A DNA stretch of 64,000 nucleotides from Cryptomeria japonica. Its lineage: Eukaryota; Streptophyta; Pinopsida; Cupressales; Cupressaceae. Location of the stretch: NCBI RefSeq assembly GCF_030272615.1, contig NC_081414.1, positions 812,423,069 to 812,487,068 of the forward strand, given 5' to 3'. Below the pieces are notes generated by a model that saw nothing but the letters and a program-made list of their open reading frames with translations, was not told where the DNA came from and searched no databases. The first letter of the stretch is position 1. Each line of letters begins with the position of its first letter. The position numbers and the translations under genes were made by a program. This document shows positions 11,460-24,440 of the stretch, one piece after another.

Positions 11460-14400
11460 TGCTAAAAAAGAAGCTTCATGCAAGAAATAGGAATGTGCGG
11501 AGGAGAAACCACTAAGAAATCAACACCCTCAGCAACAGCCTTATTCGCTAAGAAATCCACAATAACGTTGATCTCCCTGAAATAGTAAGAGATAGAGAAA
11601 GTGGAAAAGCACTTTAATTGCACAATAATGTGATCTAAAAAATACTACAAATGCCAAGAAAGACATTTTTTGGCTACAACCGCCTGAAACACCACCATTG
11701 AGTCTCCTTCAATAACAATATCTTTAATTTTTAATGAAAGAGCAAGATCAAGCCCAAAGGATAAAGCCTGGAACTCAACCACATTATTGGTACCCTGACC
11801 AATATGTTTTCCCATGGCTTTGATGATCTTCCAAGAATGATAAAAAATAACTACTCCAACACCAGACCTTCCCAGATTCCCCTTAGAAGCCCCATCAAAC
11901 TGAAGTTTGAATGAAGGGAAGGGAGGAGGACTCCATTTAGCCATCTTGCGTTTAACAAGAGAAGATAATCCATCTAATATAGCCCCATGGGAAGGCATCA
12001 AATGAAGTGAAGACCATTTCAAAGTGACCTAATTGTCCCAATGAGAAAAAGACCTGAGGTGAACTAAATTTTTATGGATGAAAGAAACTACCACCTCACT
12101 AATGGAGGTTTGTATTTTACCAATTACATCAATCAGGGTGGCAGATTTATGTTTGAAAATTCTAGAATTCTTTTCAAGCCAGAGATTCCAGATCACCGGT
12201 GATGGGGCCACAACCCAAAGAGATGAATAAAATGAAGAGGAAAACAACAAGGGTCAGGCCATGAATTGCGAAAATAGATTAGGACAAAGAGAAAAAGACC
12301 AACCAAGAATGTCAAGTAGCCAATACCAACACTCAGAAGAAAATGGACATAACAGGAAAAGGTGATCCATGGATTACATACAATAACCACAAAAAACACA
12401 AGGAAATACTATTGTAGTCCCAATTCTATCCAATCACATCCCAGTGAGGAATTTATCTTGGACTGCCAACCAAGGAAAAGACCCTACCTTAGGAAGACAA
12501 GGTGGATGCCAAAATAGCTTAGTAGGCCAGCAAGAGGGTGAAGAGGTTTGAACCAAAGAATTATAACCATCTTTTACTAAATATGAACCTGCAACATTCT
12601 TAATCCAGACCAAGGAGTCCTCCTTATTATGAAAAACAAGAGGTCTTTTGTGAAGTTCTTCCACAAAAGCAATTATAAGATCGTTATCAATAGGAAAGGG
12701 AGGAATATTCTTCCATTTAGCCACTAAACACGGACCTGTGGAAACAATGTCAAAATAATCTGCAACGAAAGGCCCCCAAAGATCCGATAGAATATCGGGC
12801 AAAGGGGACCAGTCTCAGATAGATGAAAGAGCAGGATGCCCATTCCAGACTTCATCCCAGAACTGAGCCCTTTTCCCATTATGGACAACCCAAGATAAAT
12901 GTGGTAAAACAACCCTCCTACAAGATACCAAAAAGTTCCAGAATGCAGAACCCTTCGAAAGAGATGTAGCAGTAAAAATCCTTTCTCTAGAAGCTCCCCT
13001 TAAATACTTACCAAGAATGATGGAATCCCATTTGCTATGAGGGTCTACATATAACTTCCATACCAATTTCGCCCCCAATGCCTTATTCTAAACAACTAAA
13101 TCATGAATACCCACACCCCCCATCTCTTTGGGATGACAAATATTGTCCCAAGCAAGGAGAGGGATCTTCTTCCTACCTCCCAAGTTATCATTCCAAATGA
13201 AGGACCTAAGGGAAACCTTAATGTCCTTAATAACTTGAGAGGGATCCTACAAAATAGACATCAAATATGTAGGGATGGCATTCAAAACTGATTTGATTAA
13301 AAGGATCTTACTAGCCATCGTAAGCCACTTGTGGTTCCAGGAGGAAATTCTAGAAGTTATTGAATGAACAACTTTATCCCAAAAGGAGGCCTTTTCCGAC
13401 CCCAGAAAGAAAGGAATGCCCAAATACATACACGGAAAAGTCCCTACTTGGAAACTTCGAAAGTGGACGAGTTTATCCCTAACTAGAGGGGAGACATTCA
13501 CGAAAAAGACTTTGGACTTCTGATTATTAACTTCTTGTCCAGAAAAAGTAGCATAGTCAGAGATAATTTTCTTTTTAACTCGAGCCTCCCTTAGAGAGCG
13601 CACCCCAAACAGAAGAGTGTCATCAGCAAACAAGCAATGGGATTATGGAGAAAGGAGGCCATCCACTCTGATACCTGACCATAAACTAGATGTCATAGCA
13701 TTAGAGATGGCCCTACTTAACACTTCCACCAAAAGAATAAACAAAAAAGGAGACAAGGGATCCCCTTGCCTAAGTCCCCGGGAGGAAGCAAAAAAACCTG
13801 AAGGAGAACCATTAATCAAAACTGAGAAGCGAGCAGAAGAAATGCATGAAAATACCCACTTGACCCAACAGCGCGAAAACCCCAAACGATACAAAACAGC
13901 CACAAGGGACTGCCAATTAACACGATCATAAGCCTTAAGCATGTCTAGTTTAAGAATCATGGCTGGAACCTTTTGTTCAGATATGGAGTGCAGAATTTCA
14001 TGAGCTACAATTGTACCTTCAGATGTCTCCCAACCAGGAACAAAACCACCCTGTTCCAAGGAAACTATCCAAGGAAGGAGTCTAGAAAGCCTAACTGAAA
14101 TTGCCTTAGTAAAATTGTTATATAAAGTAGTACACAAGGCAATCAGAAGAAATTCCAAAAAAGACTTAGGATTGTCCACTTTCGGAATAATAGCAATATG
14201 AGTAGTATTAAGATCTCTCAATATCAACCTATTTCTTCTAGATTCCTCCAAGGCTAACAACACATCATTTCCTATAAATTCCCAACACTTCTGAAAGAAT
14301 AGAGCCATAAAACCATCCAAGCCCGGGGCCTTTTCCCGATGCATGGAAAAGACTATCTCTTTCAACTCAGCCAATGAAAAGGGAGCCATAAGCATCTTAT

Positions 14401-15680
14401 TATCTTCTTGAGATACTAATGGGGGATCGAATTCACAAACTCATTATCTACCACAACCAGTTCCGCTGTAAGAAGTGACTTAAAGAACCTAACGGCTTCG
14501 GAAGCAATATCATCCTCATCAACCAGACTGTGACCATTAGAATCAATAATACAGGAAATTCGATTGTGAAGCCTCTTAAGCTTAGAAGAGGAGTGGAAGA
14601 ACTTAGTATTTCTATCTCCTTCCGAGAGCCAAAGGTCCCTAGACTTCTGCCTCCAATAAGATTCTTCCCTAGCCAAGGTCTCAATCAATTGAAGATTCAA
14701 CAACTTTAGCCTATCATACAATAGAGAGGACATACCTAAAGAAATAATGCTCTTATTAAGCTGCTCAATTTCTTCCTGAATCCTGGCCTTTTCTCCAAAA
14801 AATATTCTTAAAATACGTCACATTCCAATCCCTAATCCTATGCTCTAAAAATCCTAGTTTCTTAACAAGATGAAACATCTGAGACCCAGGAAAAAATGGG
14901 GTAGAATGCCACCATTGCTTTAATGAAGGTAAAAAAGATCGATCCTAAAACCACATTGGCTCAAACTTAAAAGGTAACTTCCTAGGTGCCCTATACTCAA
15001 AAATAGTAAATAGTAAAAGGGAAATGATTAGAGCCAGTAAAGGAGAGAATTGAGGAAACAAAATCCTGACCTGAATTGAACCAATTTTTCAAAACCAAAA
15101 AGCGATCCAGCCTTTCAGAGATTTGACAAAAGTCTCTCCGCATGTTGGTCCATGTAAATGGCCCATTAAGAGGTTTACAATCGACAAAATTCAAAGAATG
15201 AATAAAGTGGCAAAAGTATGACATAGAATGTTTGTTAGGGATGATTCCCCCAACCTTTTAATCCAAACTAGCAATTGCATTAAACTTCCTCCCAAAAATT
15301 AGAAAAACATTACGCAGCGGAGCAGCAAGGGAAACCAAAAATTCCCAAAGGTTTCTTTTTGCTAGAACCCGAGATGGTCCATAAACATTAAAAAGCCAGA
15401 ATTTTAAATTTGATAGCCTACTCTTAGCCAGACCAAGCATCCAATTGGATGAGGAAGCAATTAATGAAAAATGTACACTAGAATCTTTCCAAAGGACCGC
15501 AAGACCGTTTGAAGCACCTGGAGAAGGAGATGCACAAAAATTCCTTACTTTCCAAGAAGAGAATAACCTATCAACAAAAGATAAATTTAACTTATTTTCT
15601 TGTACCATCACCACATCACACTTCATTAAGTCCATTTTTGACTTAATCAAGCCCCTAACATTCCAGGATATAATCCTCAT
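11460..15680 (-). pseudogene. LINE ORF2: endonuclease, reverse transcriptase, RNase H, broken
   Basis: The start at 15,680 gives MRIISWNVRGL, the endonuclease N-terminus, with the catalytic Glu in QENKL. The endonuclease continues to about 15,000. RT spans about 14,400-13,250 with HREKAPGLDGF, LKLDMLKAYDRVNW, GLRQGDPLSPFLF and the active site FADD at about 13,620-13,633. The zf-RVT region has CVFCG and SMDHLFLLC at about 12,345-12,395. RNase H (12,022-11,480) shows LQFDGASKG, NNVVEFQAL, VIEGDSMV and INVIVDFLANK, so the D-E-D-D residues are all visible. Stops occur at 15,258, 13,643, 13,247, 12,815, 12,434 and 11,645, with frame changes between 14,997 and 14,395. From 14,395 to 11,480 one frame is essentially kept. 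The endonuclease N-terminus looks about ten residues short. Confidence 0.85.
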
Positions 15681-15689
15681 TGGTCCTGA

Positions 15690-17675
15690 GGGGAAGCCCC
15701 AGCTCCCCTCGAAACATCCAAAGAAATCAGAGAAAACTTATTTGCCAAAAAGGTCTTATGAAGACTTCTCTTAGAAGCCAAGGCTCTTGTGACTGGCGGA
15801 CTAAAGTGTTTTTTCTACCTTTTCTTTCTGGAAGTCTCCAAAGAAGAAAGAAGAGCTGTTTTAATTCCCACATCAATTTCTAATTTAGTCTTAGCATGTT
15901 TGGGCTTACGGCCTCTTTTTGCTGGAGTTGACAAGGGTGAAGTAGGGGAAAGAGGGGTTTGAACCAAAGGAAGCCCATTAATATCCAAAGGAGTATCCAT
16001 GAGTGCTCTATCTTCAATGGAACCTATCCCAGGAACCAACGACACCCTAACCTCCTCCTTATCTTAAACAATGGGAGCCGAAGATAGCCCAAGAACTGAT
16101 GCCACCAAAGACTTATCCGTATTGAGTAATTCAAAAGAGTTATTAGTGGTAAAAGCATCCAAGTCATTCTCTAGGCTACCCAAATCAGCCAAAATTGAAA
16201 AAATTACTTTATTAGCTAAAGTAGAATTAAGAGAAACCTTATTAGTATTAACAATATCTTGCACCTAGGCAATAAGATGCTCATCTGGAACAATATCAAC
16301 ATCCACAAGATGTTCAGAATTCTTCAAAACCACAAGGATTTGTGTCTCAACCCCTAAGTCATTTCCCAAATCAATAGGATGCAAAGAAGACATTCCCATG
16401 TTTAAAATACCATTAGAATTATTCAAAGGAGAGACATTCACCAAGATAATCTTTGAGGAAGGAACAAAGCAGTGAGGTACTTCTGCTGAAACCCTAGGAG
16501 TGAAGGTTTTCTTCAAAGGGGAAGCTAGATTAGTAGCAGAGACACCTAAATGATCTTTATTCCAAATGAACATTTCCACATTCCCATCAAAAGAGGATTC
16601 AATGCCCCCCAAACCAAATTGAATGGTTTTCATATGAAAAAACAAAGGAGAATCCATAGTCACCAAAGAACAACCAAAATCCCTAGAGCCTCTGACAAGA
16701 TTTTGATGCCAAATGCCAAAGGGAGACCGAATGTTACAAAACTTCGGTGGAGAGACCTTGGGTGAAATTAAAACACAAATTTTGACAACAAACAACCCAT
16801 CCTCAAGCACCGAATGAGACAAGAAAAATTTACCAAATGAATCCCCAATCTTTGTTAAAATATCATTCAACAAATTGAGATGGTAATAAAGGAAGTTTAA
16901 ACCAGATAGGAACCTATTTTGGGTCAACCCTAGAGGTCACTAGAAAGGGCTTCCAAATTTCTAAAAATATCAGATTTTTTCCAAGCCAAAAAAATGGAAC
17001 ACTCAACGCCTTATCCCTAGCAGATGTAGAATCAAAAACAATAATAAACGAACTTACAAAGAGAACATGGAAGTACAAAGTGCCATACCAGTGCACATGA
17101 ATTTTATAATGGAGCTTTGACAGAAGAATAGAGTCACCCCACACCTGGATAACAACTACCAAAGCTCGAAGAGCATGAGCCTTTTTACCCATGATAGCAT
17201 CTGAGGCATCAATCAGAGGAATCGGGAGTAGAACAGGTTGTGAGGGAAAATCAAAATTTGGCAATTGACCTCCTGAAACCCTTGAAATTGGTTACAATTT
17301 AGCAGAATCACTCGCTAGGCCAAGCCAAGCCTTATTACCAGAAGCCCTAGTATTTCTATTTTGATTTCCCTTTTGCCAATTACCCTTGTTCCTCAAAATA
17401 CAGCCCCGATTCCCATTCCGCCGAAAAAACCCTTTGAAATACACAGAAGTAGGAAAATCTTGGTGGGGTGTTTTACCCACACCTAAGCGTGCAGATGAAA
17501 CTAGAACATTGACCCATTTTCCACCTTGGAAGACCCATTGCAGAACATAACCATCTTGTGTGCCGAAGGGATCTTTGGGGGGAAGCGGATCTACCACAGT
17601 CTCATCTCCCCAACGCATGTATAGCTGCATGGCAAGCACAACTCTCCAAATATCGCTCACTGAAAACTCGCTCAC
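15690..17675 (-). pseudogene. LINE ORF1 (DUF4283-type RNA-binding protein), broken
   Basis: The proposed start at 17,675 gives MSEFSVSDIWRVVLAM. A basic, Gly/Asn/Arg-rich stretch follows, then a DUF4283-like domain (16,914-17,264; IVVFDSTSARDKAL, PFFWLGKNLIFLEIWKP). Next is a segment resembling the conserved block after DUF4283 (GDSFGKFF, VVKICVLI, PPKFCNIRS). The C-terminal part has a nuclear-localisation or AT-hook-like KRGRKPKHAKTK at about 15,900. In plant LINEs this protein binds the element RNA. Breaks are a stop at 17,289-17,291, a frame change near 16,920, and stops at 16,265-16,267 and 16,064-16,066. No CCHC knuckle is seen. It ends just before ORF2, as usual. Confidence 0.75.
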
Positions 17676-18144
17676 TAATAGAAACCCTTATATTAGGTTT
17701 TATATATTAATAGAAGTGTTATTGTTTTATTCCATTTCATTCTTTTTATTATTTAGTTTATGTTTTGCTTCCACGACAGACAGTAAGGAAAAAATTATAT
17801 TCAGCAAATGAGAAGGTTGATCAAGGGAGAGAGGAAATCCTTGCTAAAGGAAATTAGGCAAGGGGAGAAGATGATGAGAGAGAGGGTCAAAGATGAGGAA
17901 TATATGGAGGATTTGAGAATTAAATTAATAAATGCATAGAATGAGATTAATTCTTCTTGATAGATTCTCACATCAATTCTCTCCACATTCGTTAATTTCA
18001 TTCTTAAATAATCCATATATTGATAGATTCATTCGATGATATTTTGGGGTTATTTAAAAGATAAACTTCTCTTTTGCAATTTATTTTTTTCTCTACCATA
18101 TCTTTGATCCTCTCAGTCATCCTCCTCTCCTTTGACTGAGCAAG

Positions 18145-18215
18145 CTAAAAAAGAAGAACAAGCCTTATGCAAGGATTTAGGGAATAGCAGGTTGGAAGTT
18201 GCTGCAATTGGACTC
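18145..18215 (+). pseudogene. Scrap related to the coiled-coil gene at 32.4 kb
   Basis: The stretch reading ALCKDLGNSRLEVAA matches GLRKDLENCRWEADA encoded at about 32,660-32,710. Over about 38 bases the DNA agrees at roughly 31 positions. It therefore looks like a fragment of a second copy of that gene, too short to say more. Confidence 0.5.
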
Positions 18216-18711
18216 TTGGGAATGAGAAGGTTGATCACCAGCTAACTGTTGGCAACTAACATGTTGAGCAATATACACTGCACTTCTACAATTTCCAAAT
18301 TTGTTTGATAGTTTTTAGTTTAGGATTTTCAAAAAAAAAACTTTGATTAATACATGTAAAACTAACTTCTCTATTTTAACTTCTATTCCTTTTCTTTGGA
18401 ATCATTTCTTATATGAGTCTACGAACTCATACTTCGACTTTATGACTAAAAAAACCTTTGTATTGAGAGTTGTTTATAAGGTGCTCAGTTTATGCACATA
18501 TAATACTGTGTTTTAAGTTTGTTGTGTGTAAATTGGCTCTCTTGAAGTGTGGTTGAGTTTATTTTTCTTTATTATGTAAATTTGTCATTATTTTTATTTG
18601 GGACTGGTTTTAAATTATTCATTTGGTATGAGAATGGGTGATTTAGTTAAAATTAAGTTTAAATTAATTAGGTCAAATTCTAATTCTTTGTCAATCTAAG
18701 AATTCAATGGA

Positions 18712-18748
18712 ATTAATTATGATTATGATTATGATTATGATTATGATG
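18712..18748. repeat. (GATTAT)n microsatellite
   Basis: Five to six perfect tandem copies of the hexamer GATTAT, which begins within AATTATGATTATG. Confidence 0.9.
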
Positions 18749-19165
18749 TTCTAGCATACTTATATTTTAAAAAATCTATGTAAAAATCATCAAAAAATAC
18801 ATAAAATCTTAATCTAAAATATATTACATCAATCATCCTCTAAAAATTTCTATTTTCTTTGGCTTTCACTTTTTAATAATTCTCCATTTAAATTTAGTTA
18901 AATTTAATTTCACATTAAAATCTATGCGAAAGAACAATATGCATAAACTATAATTGGCATGTATCCATCTAAAATACAATACTATTGTGCTTTAATCAAT
19001 TAGTTTGCACCAATCAAAAGTGATTATTATTTAGTTTAAATTAAAATAAATATAAATATTTCTATTAAAAAAATAAACATAATTATTATATGTATTCTTA
19101 TAATTATATTTTATATATTTTTTTGAAATCATTTTATTTTTAAAAACTTTTTAATGTGCAAGTTA

Positions 19166-22100
19166 AAGTTGCTAATTGCAGAGTTTAAAAGGGAAGCATG
19201 AAGCATTGAAGATGAGAGAAGATGAAAACATAACATCCTTTATGGCTAAGGTGAATGATCTTGTCATGAACATTAGATGTGCTGGTGGAACCCTTGAAGA
19301 AGATGAGATTGTTGCTAAGGTGTTGAGACCATTGCTACCTGCTTACAAGAATAAAGTAGCTGCTATTGATGAAATCTAGAGTGTGACTACAGTGACTAGA
19401 GACATGTTGGTTGGAAAGCTTGCTACATTTGAGTTGAGAAAATTTGGAGAATCACATGGTAAATCTGAGACTGCATTCAGAGCCTCTACATCTGAGAAGT
19501 GGAAATATGATTTGAGAGAAAGTTCGTGTTGGGTATCCAGATATGAAAGAGAAAAGAGAGAAATGGAAGAGAAAGAAAGAGAATTGGATGAGATTGAAGC
19601 CCTTATTGCTCAAACATTTCCTAAGGGAGCCAGTATGTATGATGGAAAGTACCTTTGAAATATTTCTCTTGTAATAGGATAGGACATTTTGCTTCTAGGT
19701 GCCCTGAGAGAATGTCTAGATATGATAACCATGATAAATTTGAAAGACATGATAGATCTGATAAGTATGATAGACATGACAAACATGAAAAGTATGATAA
19801 GCCCTACCAGAAGTTTAGAAATAAGAAAAGATGTCATTATTCTATTGATGAAGGTGTGACAGATGAAGAATCAGAGAATGGAAATTCAGAAGATGAATTT
19901 GTATTTATTGTTATCAAGGAAGATGATTCGGTACCAGTGAATCCTTCAAGCTGCATTATTGAGGAGAAATATTTGGCTACTAAGATTGAAGAGAAAGATG
20001 AATGGGTAATTGGCAATGGTTGTTCACATCATATGAAAGGTGATAAAATTAAATTTGTGAGTATGGAAAGGTATGATGGTGGAGTAGTGAGATTTGGAGA
20101 TGATAAAGCTTGTGTGATTCATGGTAGGGGTTCTATATCTTTTAATGGTAAGCATAATATTAATGATGTCATGTATGTTAAAAGTTTGAAGCCTAATATT
20201 TTGAGTGTTGGATAAATGATTGACAAGGGATATTATTTGCAATTCAAGAATGGTAAATGTAAGATCCTAAATGCCTTTGGTATAGAAATTGCATTAGGGA
20301 CGAAGACCAAAGGTAATATCTTTCACTCGAATGCTGGTGAGAAAATTTGTTTGATAACTTAGATTGATGAAAGTTGGTTATGGCATAGGAGGATGTGTCA
20401 TGTTAATTTTGACTATATGATGAGGATAAGTTCTACTCAAGTTGTTAGAGATTTGCATAAGATTGTGAAGCCTGCTAATCTGATATGTAAGGAATGTCAG
20501 ATGGGAAAGCAATTAAGAACTTCATTTATTAAGAGTAAATTGTATTCATCTAATGGATTGTTAGATCTTGTGCATACTAACTTATGTGGCCCTACTAGAG
20601 TGAGAAGCATGTAGGGTGACAAATATTTCATGTTGTTTATTGATGATTATTCTAGGATGACGTGGGTTACTTTTCTAAGGGAAAAATCAGAAGCACTGAA
20701 GAAATTCAAGATATTCAAAGTTAGTGTGGAGGTTGAGACAAGATTGAAGCTGAAGTGCTTGATATTTGACACGGGAGGATAATTTACATCAGGAGAGTTT
20801 GATACATCTCATAAGAGGAATGGAATTAGAAGACAACTATCTTCTTCTAGAACCCCTAAGCGGAATGGAGTTGTTGAAAGGAAGAACATAACTATTTTGG
20901 ATGCTGTGAGGAGTATGTTAATTGAAGGAAATGTTGCACATACCTTTTGGAGAGAAGGTGTTAGCACCGCTATTTACACATTGAACTGGGTGCATATTGA
21001 AGGTGATTCTGATAAGACTCCTTATGAGATATGGTTTGGTCATGTTCCTATTGTTAGATATGTCAAGGTTTTTGGAAGTAAATGTTATATCAAGAGAGAT
21101 GAGGATATAGGAAAGTTTGATGCAAGATGTGATGAAGGAATATTCTTAGGATATTCTACTAAGAGCAAGGCCTACCGGTTTTACAACAAGAGACTGAGAA
21201 AGATAGTGGAGAGTGTAAATGTTAAGGTATATGAATGTCTTGGAAAGAAAATCAGAACATGCGATTATGATTTTGATGATGAAGATGTTGTTCCTAAGCC
21301 TATGCAGATTGAGATCTTGAAGTAGAATAATCCTGTGGAAACAGTCAATTTGGATATTGTTGCTACCGGTGAAGAAGTGCAAGAGCCCAAGAATAAAAAT
21401 AATCAGAAGACTCTGAGGTATATAAGATTGAATCATTCAAAAAATCAGATTATTGGTGATAAGAATAAAGGTGTGATGACTAGGAGGAGGATTGTTGCTG
21501 AAGAGATATGCTTAATTTCAAACATTGAGCCTAAAGATATTGCAGAAGTATGTAAAGATGAGAATTGGATAAAAGCAATGGAAGAAGAGCTGAATCGGAT
21601 TGAGAAGGACAACATTTGGGAGCTTGTTTTGAGATCTAAAGACAAGAATGTGATGGGCACTAAATGGGTGTTATGAAATAAACTGAATGAGGCCAGCGAA
21701 GTTGTTAGAAACAAGGCAAGATTGGTATGTAAAGGGTGTTCTTAGATGGAAGGAATTGACTATAAGGAGACTTTTTCTCTGATGGCTAGAATGGAAACTA
21801 TTAGATTACTGCTCACATATGCTAATTACAATAATTTCAAGGTATATCAAATGGATGTCAAGTCAGCCTTTTTGAAAGGTGATCTTGAAGAGAAAGCCTG
21901 CATTGAGCAACCAGATGGATTTTCATTATGAGACGAAGGAGATATGGTATGAAAATTGAAGAAAGTATTGTATGGACTTAAGCAAGCCCCTAGAGCTTGG
22001 TATGCTAGATTGGATAACTATTTGTTGAAGTTGGGATTTTATAAAGGTACTGCTAATAATAATTTATACTTTAAGGTTGAGAATGATAACATTTTTCTTG

Positions 22101-23335
22101 TTGAAGTGTTTTTTGATGATATCATTTTTGGAGGAGATGAAGATTTGAGTATGAAGTTTATTGATGATATGCAAAAGGAATTTGAGATGTCTATGATACG
22201 TGAGATGAAATTCTTTTTAGGATTGAAGATTACTCAGACTAGTAAAGGTATTTTCATTTCTCAATCTAAGTATGTGAAGGAATTGTTGAAGAATTTAGGT
22301 TAGCTGATTCTAAACCTGTTGGAACTCCTATGGTGACTAGATGCAAGTTGTCTAAGAGTGATGAATCTTAGAAAGTTAATAATACCTTGTATAGATCTAC
22401 GGTTGGTAGATTGTTGTACTTAACTAAGACTAGACCAAATATTATGCATGTTGTTTGTTTTTGTGCTAGATTTCAAGATGATCCTAAAGAGACTCATGTT
22501 ACCACTGTGAAGAGGATTTTTAGATATCTGAAGGGAATTGTTGACTGTGGTCTATGGTATCCAAAGAATGATGATTTCCTATTGTGTGCCTATATTGATG
22601 CTAATTGGGAAGGTGATTTTGATGACCAAAAGAACACTCTTGGTTGAGATTTCATTTTAGGAAAGAATTTGATTTCATGGTCCAGTAAGAAGCAAGATGT
22701 TGTATGTCTATCTATTGCTGAAGCTGAATACATTGTTGTTGCTAGCAATTGTACTTAGGTAGTTTGGATGAAGCAGATGTTGAAGGATATTAGAGTTATT
22801 TATGATGATCCTACTATTATATATTGTGATAATTCAAGTGTTGTATGTGTGCATAAGAAAATTTATCCTTCGGTATGGTGTGTTGAGTAGCGATTGTTGT
22901 AGAGTAGATAAATGAGCTTAACCGGAACAACCATCAAGCATTAGAAGATGCTATATTCATAGTTCATGTAATCCAGATTATAGTTTGATCATTATTGTAA
23001 GGTAGTGAACCTTCCCTAAGGGTTAGAGCCTTCTGGGTCATTATATTTTGAGTAGTGAGCTCTAGGCAGTGTGTCTAAATGCATGTGCATTCCCCATTAT
23101 AATATTTACACATACTACTCAGATTATCATCTTATTGTGGGTAGGTTCCCACCGTGGTTTTTCCCTTAAATAATATTTCTGCATCAAAATCTTGGTGTTA
23201 TGGGTGTTGTTTTTATTGTGTTTATCTTTATTCTTGTTGAAGTTGATTGAAATCTGAGATTGTGCTTAATTGGTTTAATCTGCTGAAAACTGATTCACCC
23301 CCCCTCTCAGTTTTCCTTCATTATTGTTGCCAACA
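19166..23335 (+). mobile_element. 5'-truncated Copia retrotransposon (fossil, plus strand)
   Basis: An ordered Ty1/Copia body on the plus strand. Gag lies from 19,166 (KGKHEALKMREDE), with a zinc-knuckle-like GHFASRC at about 19,680. The protease region lies near 20,000 (WVIGNGCSHHM) and the gag-pre-integrase domain at 20,370-20,520 (WLWHRRMCHVNF). Integrase spans 20,520-21,330 (NGVVERKNIT, KTPYEIWFG), reverse transcriptase 21,480-22,300 (VYQMDVKSAFLKGDLEE, LYGLKQAPRAWYARL) and RNase H 22,400-22,865. An LTR fragment follows and ends in CAACA at 23,335. The 5' LTR, leader and start of gag are absent. It has about ten or more breaks, so it is not functional. The right end abuts a minus-strand LINE. 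Confidence 0.9.
22870..23335 (+). repeat. Copia LTR fragment (3' end of the element)
   Basis: It contains GAGTAGTGAGCTCTAGGC, a GCATGTGCAT motif, the block CCCACCGTGGTTTTTCCC, and TGATTCACCCCCC with CTCTCAG near the CAACA end. The same blocks, in the same order, occur in the LTR fragment at 61,896-62,640, so the two belong to one family. Confidence 0.75.
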
Positions 23336-23337
23336 CA

Positions 23338-24440
23338 TACTAGTTAGTCGAAGACCAAGACCACCCTTTTCCTTTGGTCTTCAAATTGAATGCCATTTAA
23401 CCAAACTCCACTTTGAGGAGAGAATATTACCAAACCATAAAAACTGATGAGAAAGAGAATCAAACTCCTTAACAAAACTAACATGAGCAACCTGAACAAA
23501 GCATCTATAAATAGGTAAAGCCTAAACCACAAACTTTAAAAGAGTCACTCTCCCTATAGCGAAAATCCATCTACAAGTCTAATGACTGAATTTGCTATGA
23601 AATTTATCAATGATCCCCTACCAAAACTCTTATCTTTGTGCACCAACAACAATGGGAATCCCAAGATACACAAAAGGAAGAGAGCCAATTTAAAACCTGA
23701 GAATACGAGAAATCCTATTTTGAATAAGTTGAGGGGTATTAAATAAAAAGATAGAGGCCTTATCTTCATTACTTTTTTGCCTTGAAGTATCTAGGTAAGT
23801 GTCTAAAGCTCTCTGAAAATTCATAGCTTCATCAATTCTAGTCATGCCCATCAATAAATCTGCCCAATCCTTCAACCATGATAATAAATAGATATGGAGA
23901 AAGAGGATCCCCTTGCTAAAGGCCACAAAAAGAATTGAATAACTCAAACAACTCCCCATTAATGATAATAGAAAAAGAAGATGAAATCACGTAACTCAAG
24001 ATCCGGTTAACCCACTCACCTCAAAAACTAAAAGCAAGAAGAACCTTTTGTAAAAATACCCACCTGACCTTGTCATAAGCTTTGGCCATATCCAGTTTCA
24101 TGAATATTTCCTTCTCCTTAGAGTTCACCATCGAATGAATAGCCTCTATAACAATCACAATCAGATCAAGAATCTACTTGCCTTCCACAAAACCACACCT
24201 TAAGTCTATCTGCAATTAACTTGGTGATAATTTTGTATGCCACATTACACAATGCAATGGGTGTAAATTGATCCAGCTTCACTGCATCATCTTTCTTGAG
24301 GATAAGCACCAAAAAGGTGGAATTTAGGGCTTTCAACATTTTTTTATTACTATGAAATTCTTGGACCATCTCATGTAGGTCAACTTTGATAATCTCTTAG
24401 AATTCTTGATAAAATTCAATAGAAAAGCCAACAGTGTGAT
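23338..24440 (-). mobile_element. LINE reverse transcriptase fragment (second LINE)
   Basis: Minus-strand RT of an L1-type LINE: GFSIEFYQEF and IIKVDLHEMVQEFH at about 24,350-24,430, then FLVLILKKDDAVKLDQFTPI and ALCNVAYKIITKLIADRL at about 24,190-24,310. The palm and thumb region follows downstream, with LFIDALFRLLMLVLL and QRKRVVLVF-like sequence at 23,350-23,530. Several stops and frame changes break it. The left limit is exactly where the Copia LTR ends, and the right limit is near GITLLAF, which corresponds to the usual KSPGPDGF. Endonuclease, ORF1 and RNase H are not present here. Confidence 0.8.

Larger units (their letters stand above)
10050..17700 (-). mobile_element. Near-full-length L1-type LINE with RNase H
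   Basis: A non-LTR retrotransposon of about 7.6 kb on the minus strand. Its short 5' end is near 17,700. ORF1 runs 17,675 to ~15,700 and ORF2 15,680 to ~11,460, followed by a ~1.4-kb 3' region ending at a T-run (poly(A) on the minus strand) at about 10,050-10,060. ORF1 is a DUF4283-type RNA-binding protein. ORF2 has apurinic-type endonuclease, reverse transcriptase, zf-RVT and RNase H in order. The domain order is that of plant L1 elements with an acquired RNase H. I could not identify a target-site duplication with certainty. It carries roughly ten in-frame stops and at least three frame changes, so it is inactive, but the parts are nearly all present. Confidence 0.88.
17701..19160. other. 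AT-rich spacer with minor repeats and a gene scrap
   Basis: No intact gene is seen. The motif ATGAGAAGGTTGATCA occurs twice (about 17,808 and 18,219). A ~60-bp scrap of a coiled-coil gene lies at 18,150-18,215 and a GATTAT microsatellite at 18,714-18,747. The rest is low-complexity AT sequence up to the broken start of the next Copia. Confidence 0.45.
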
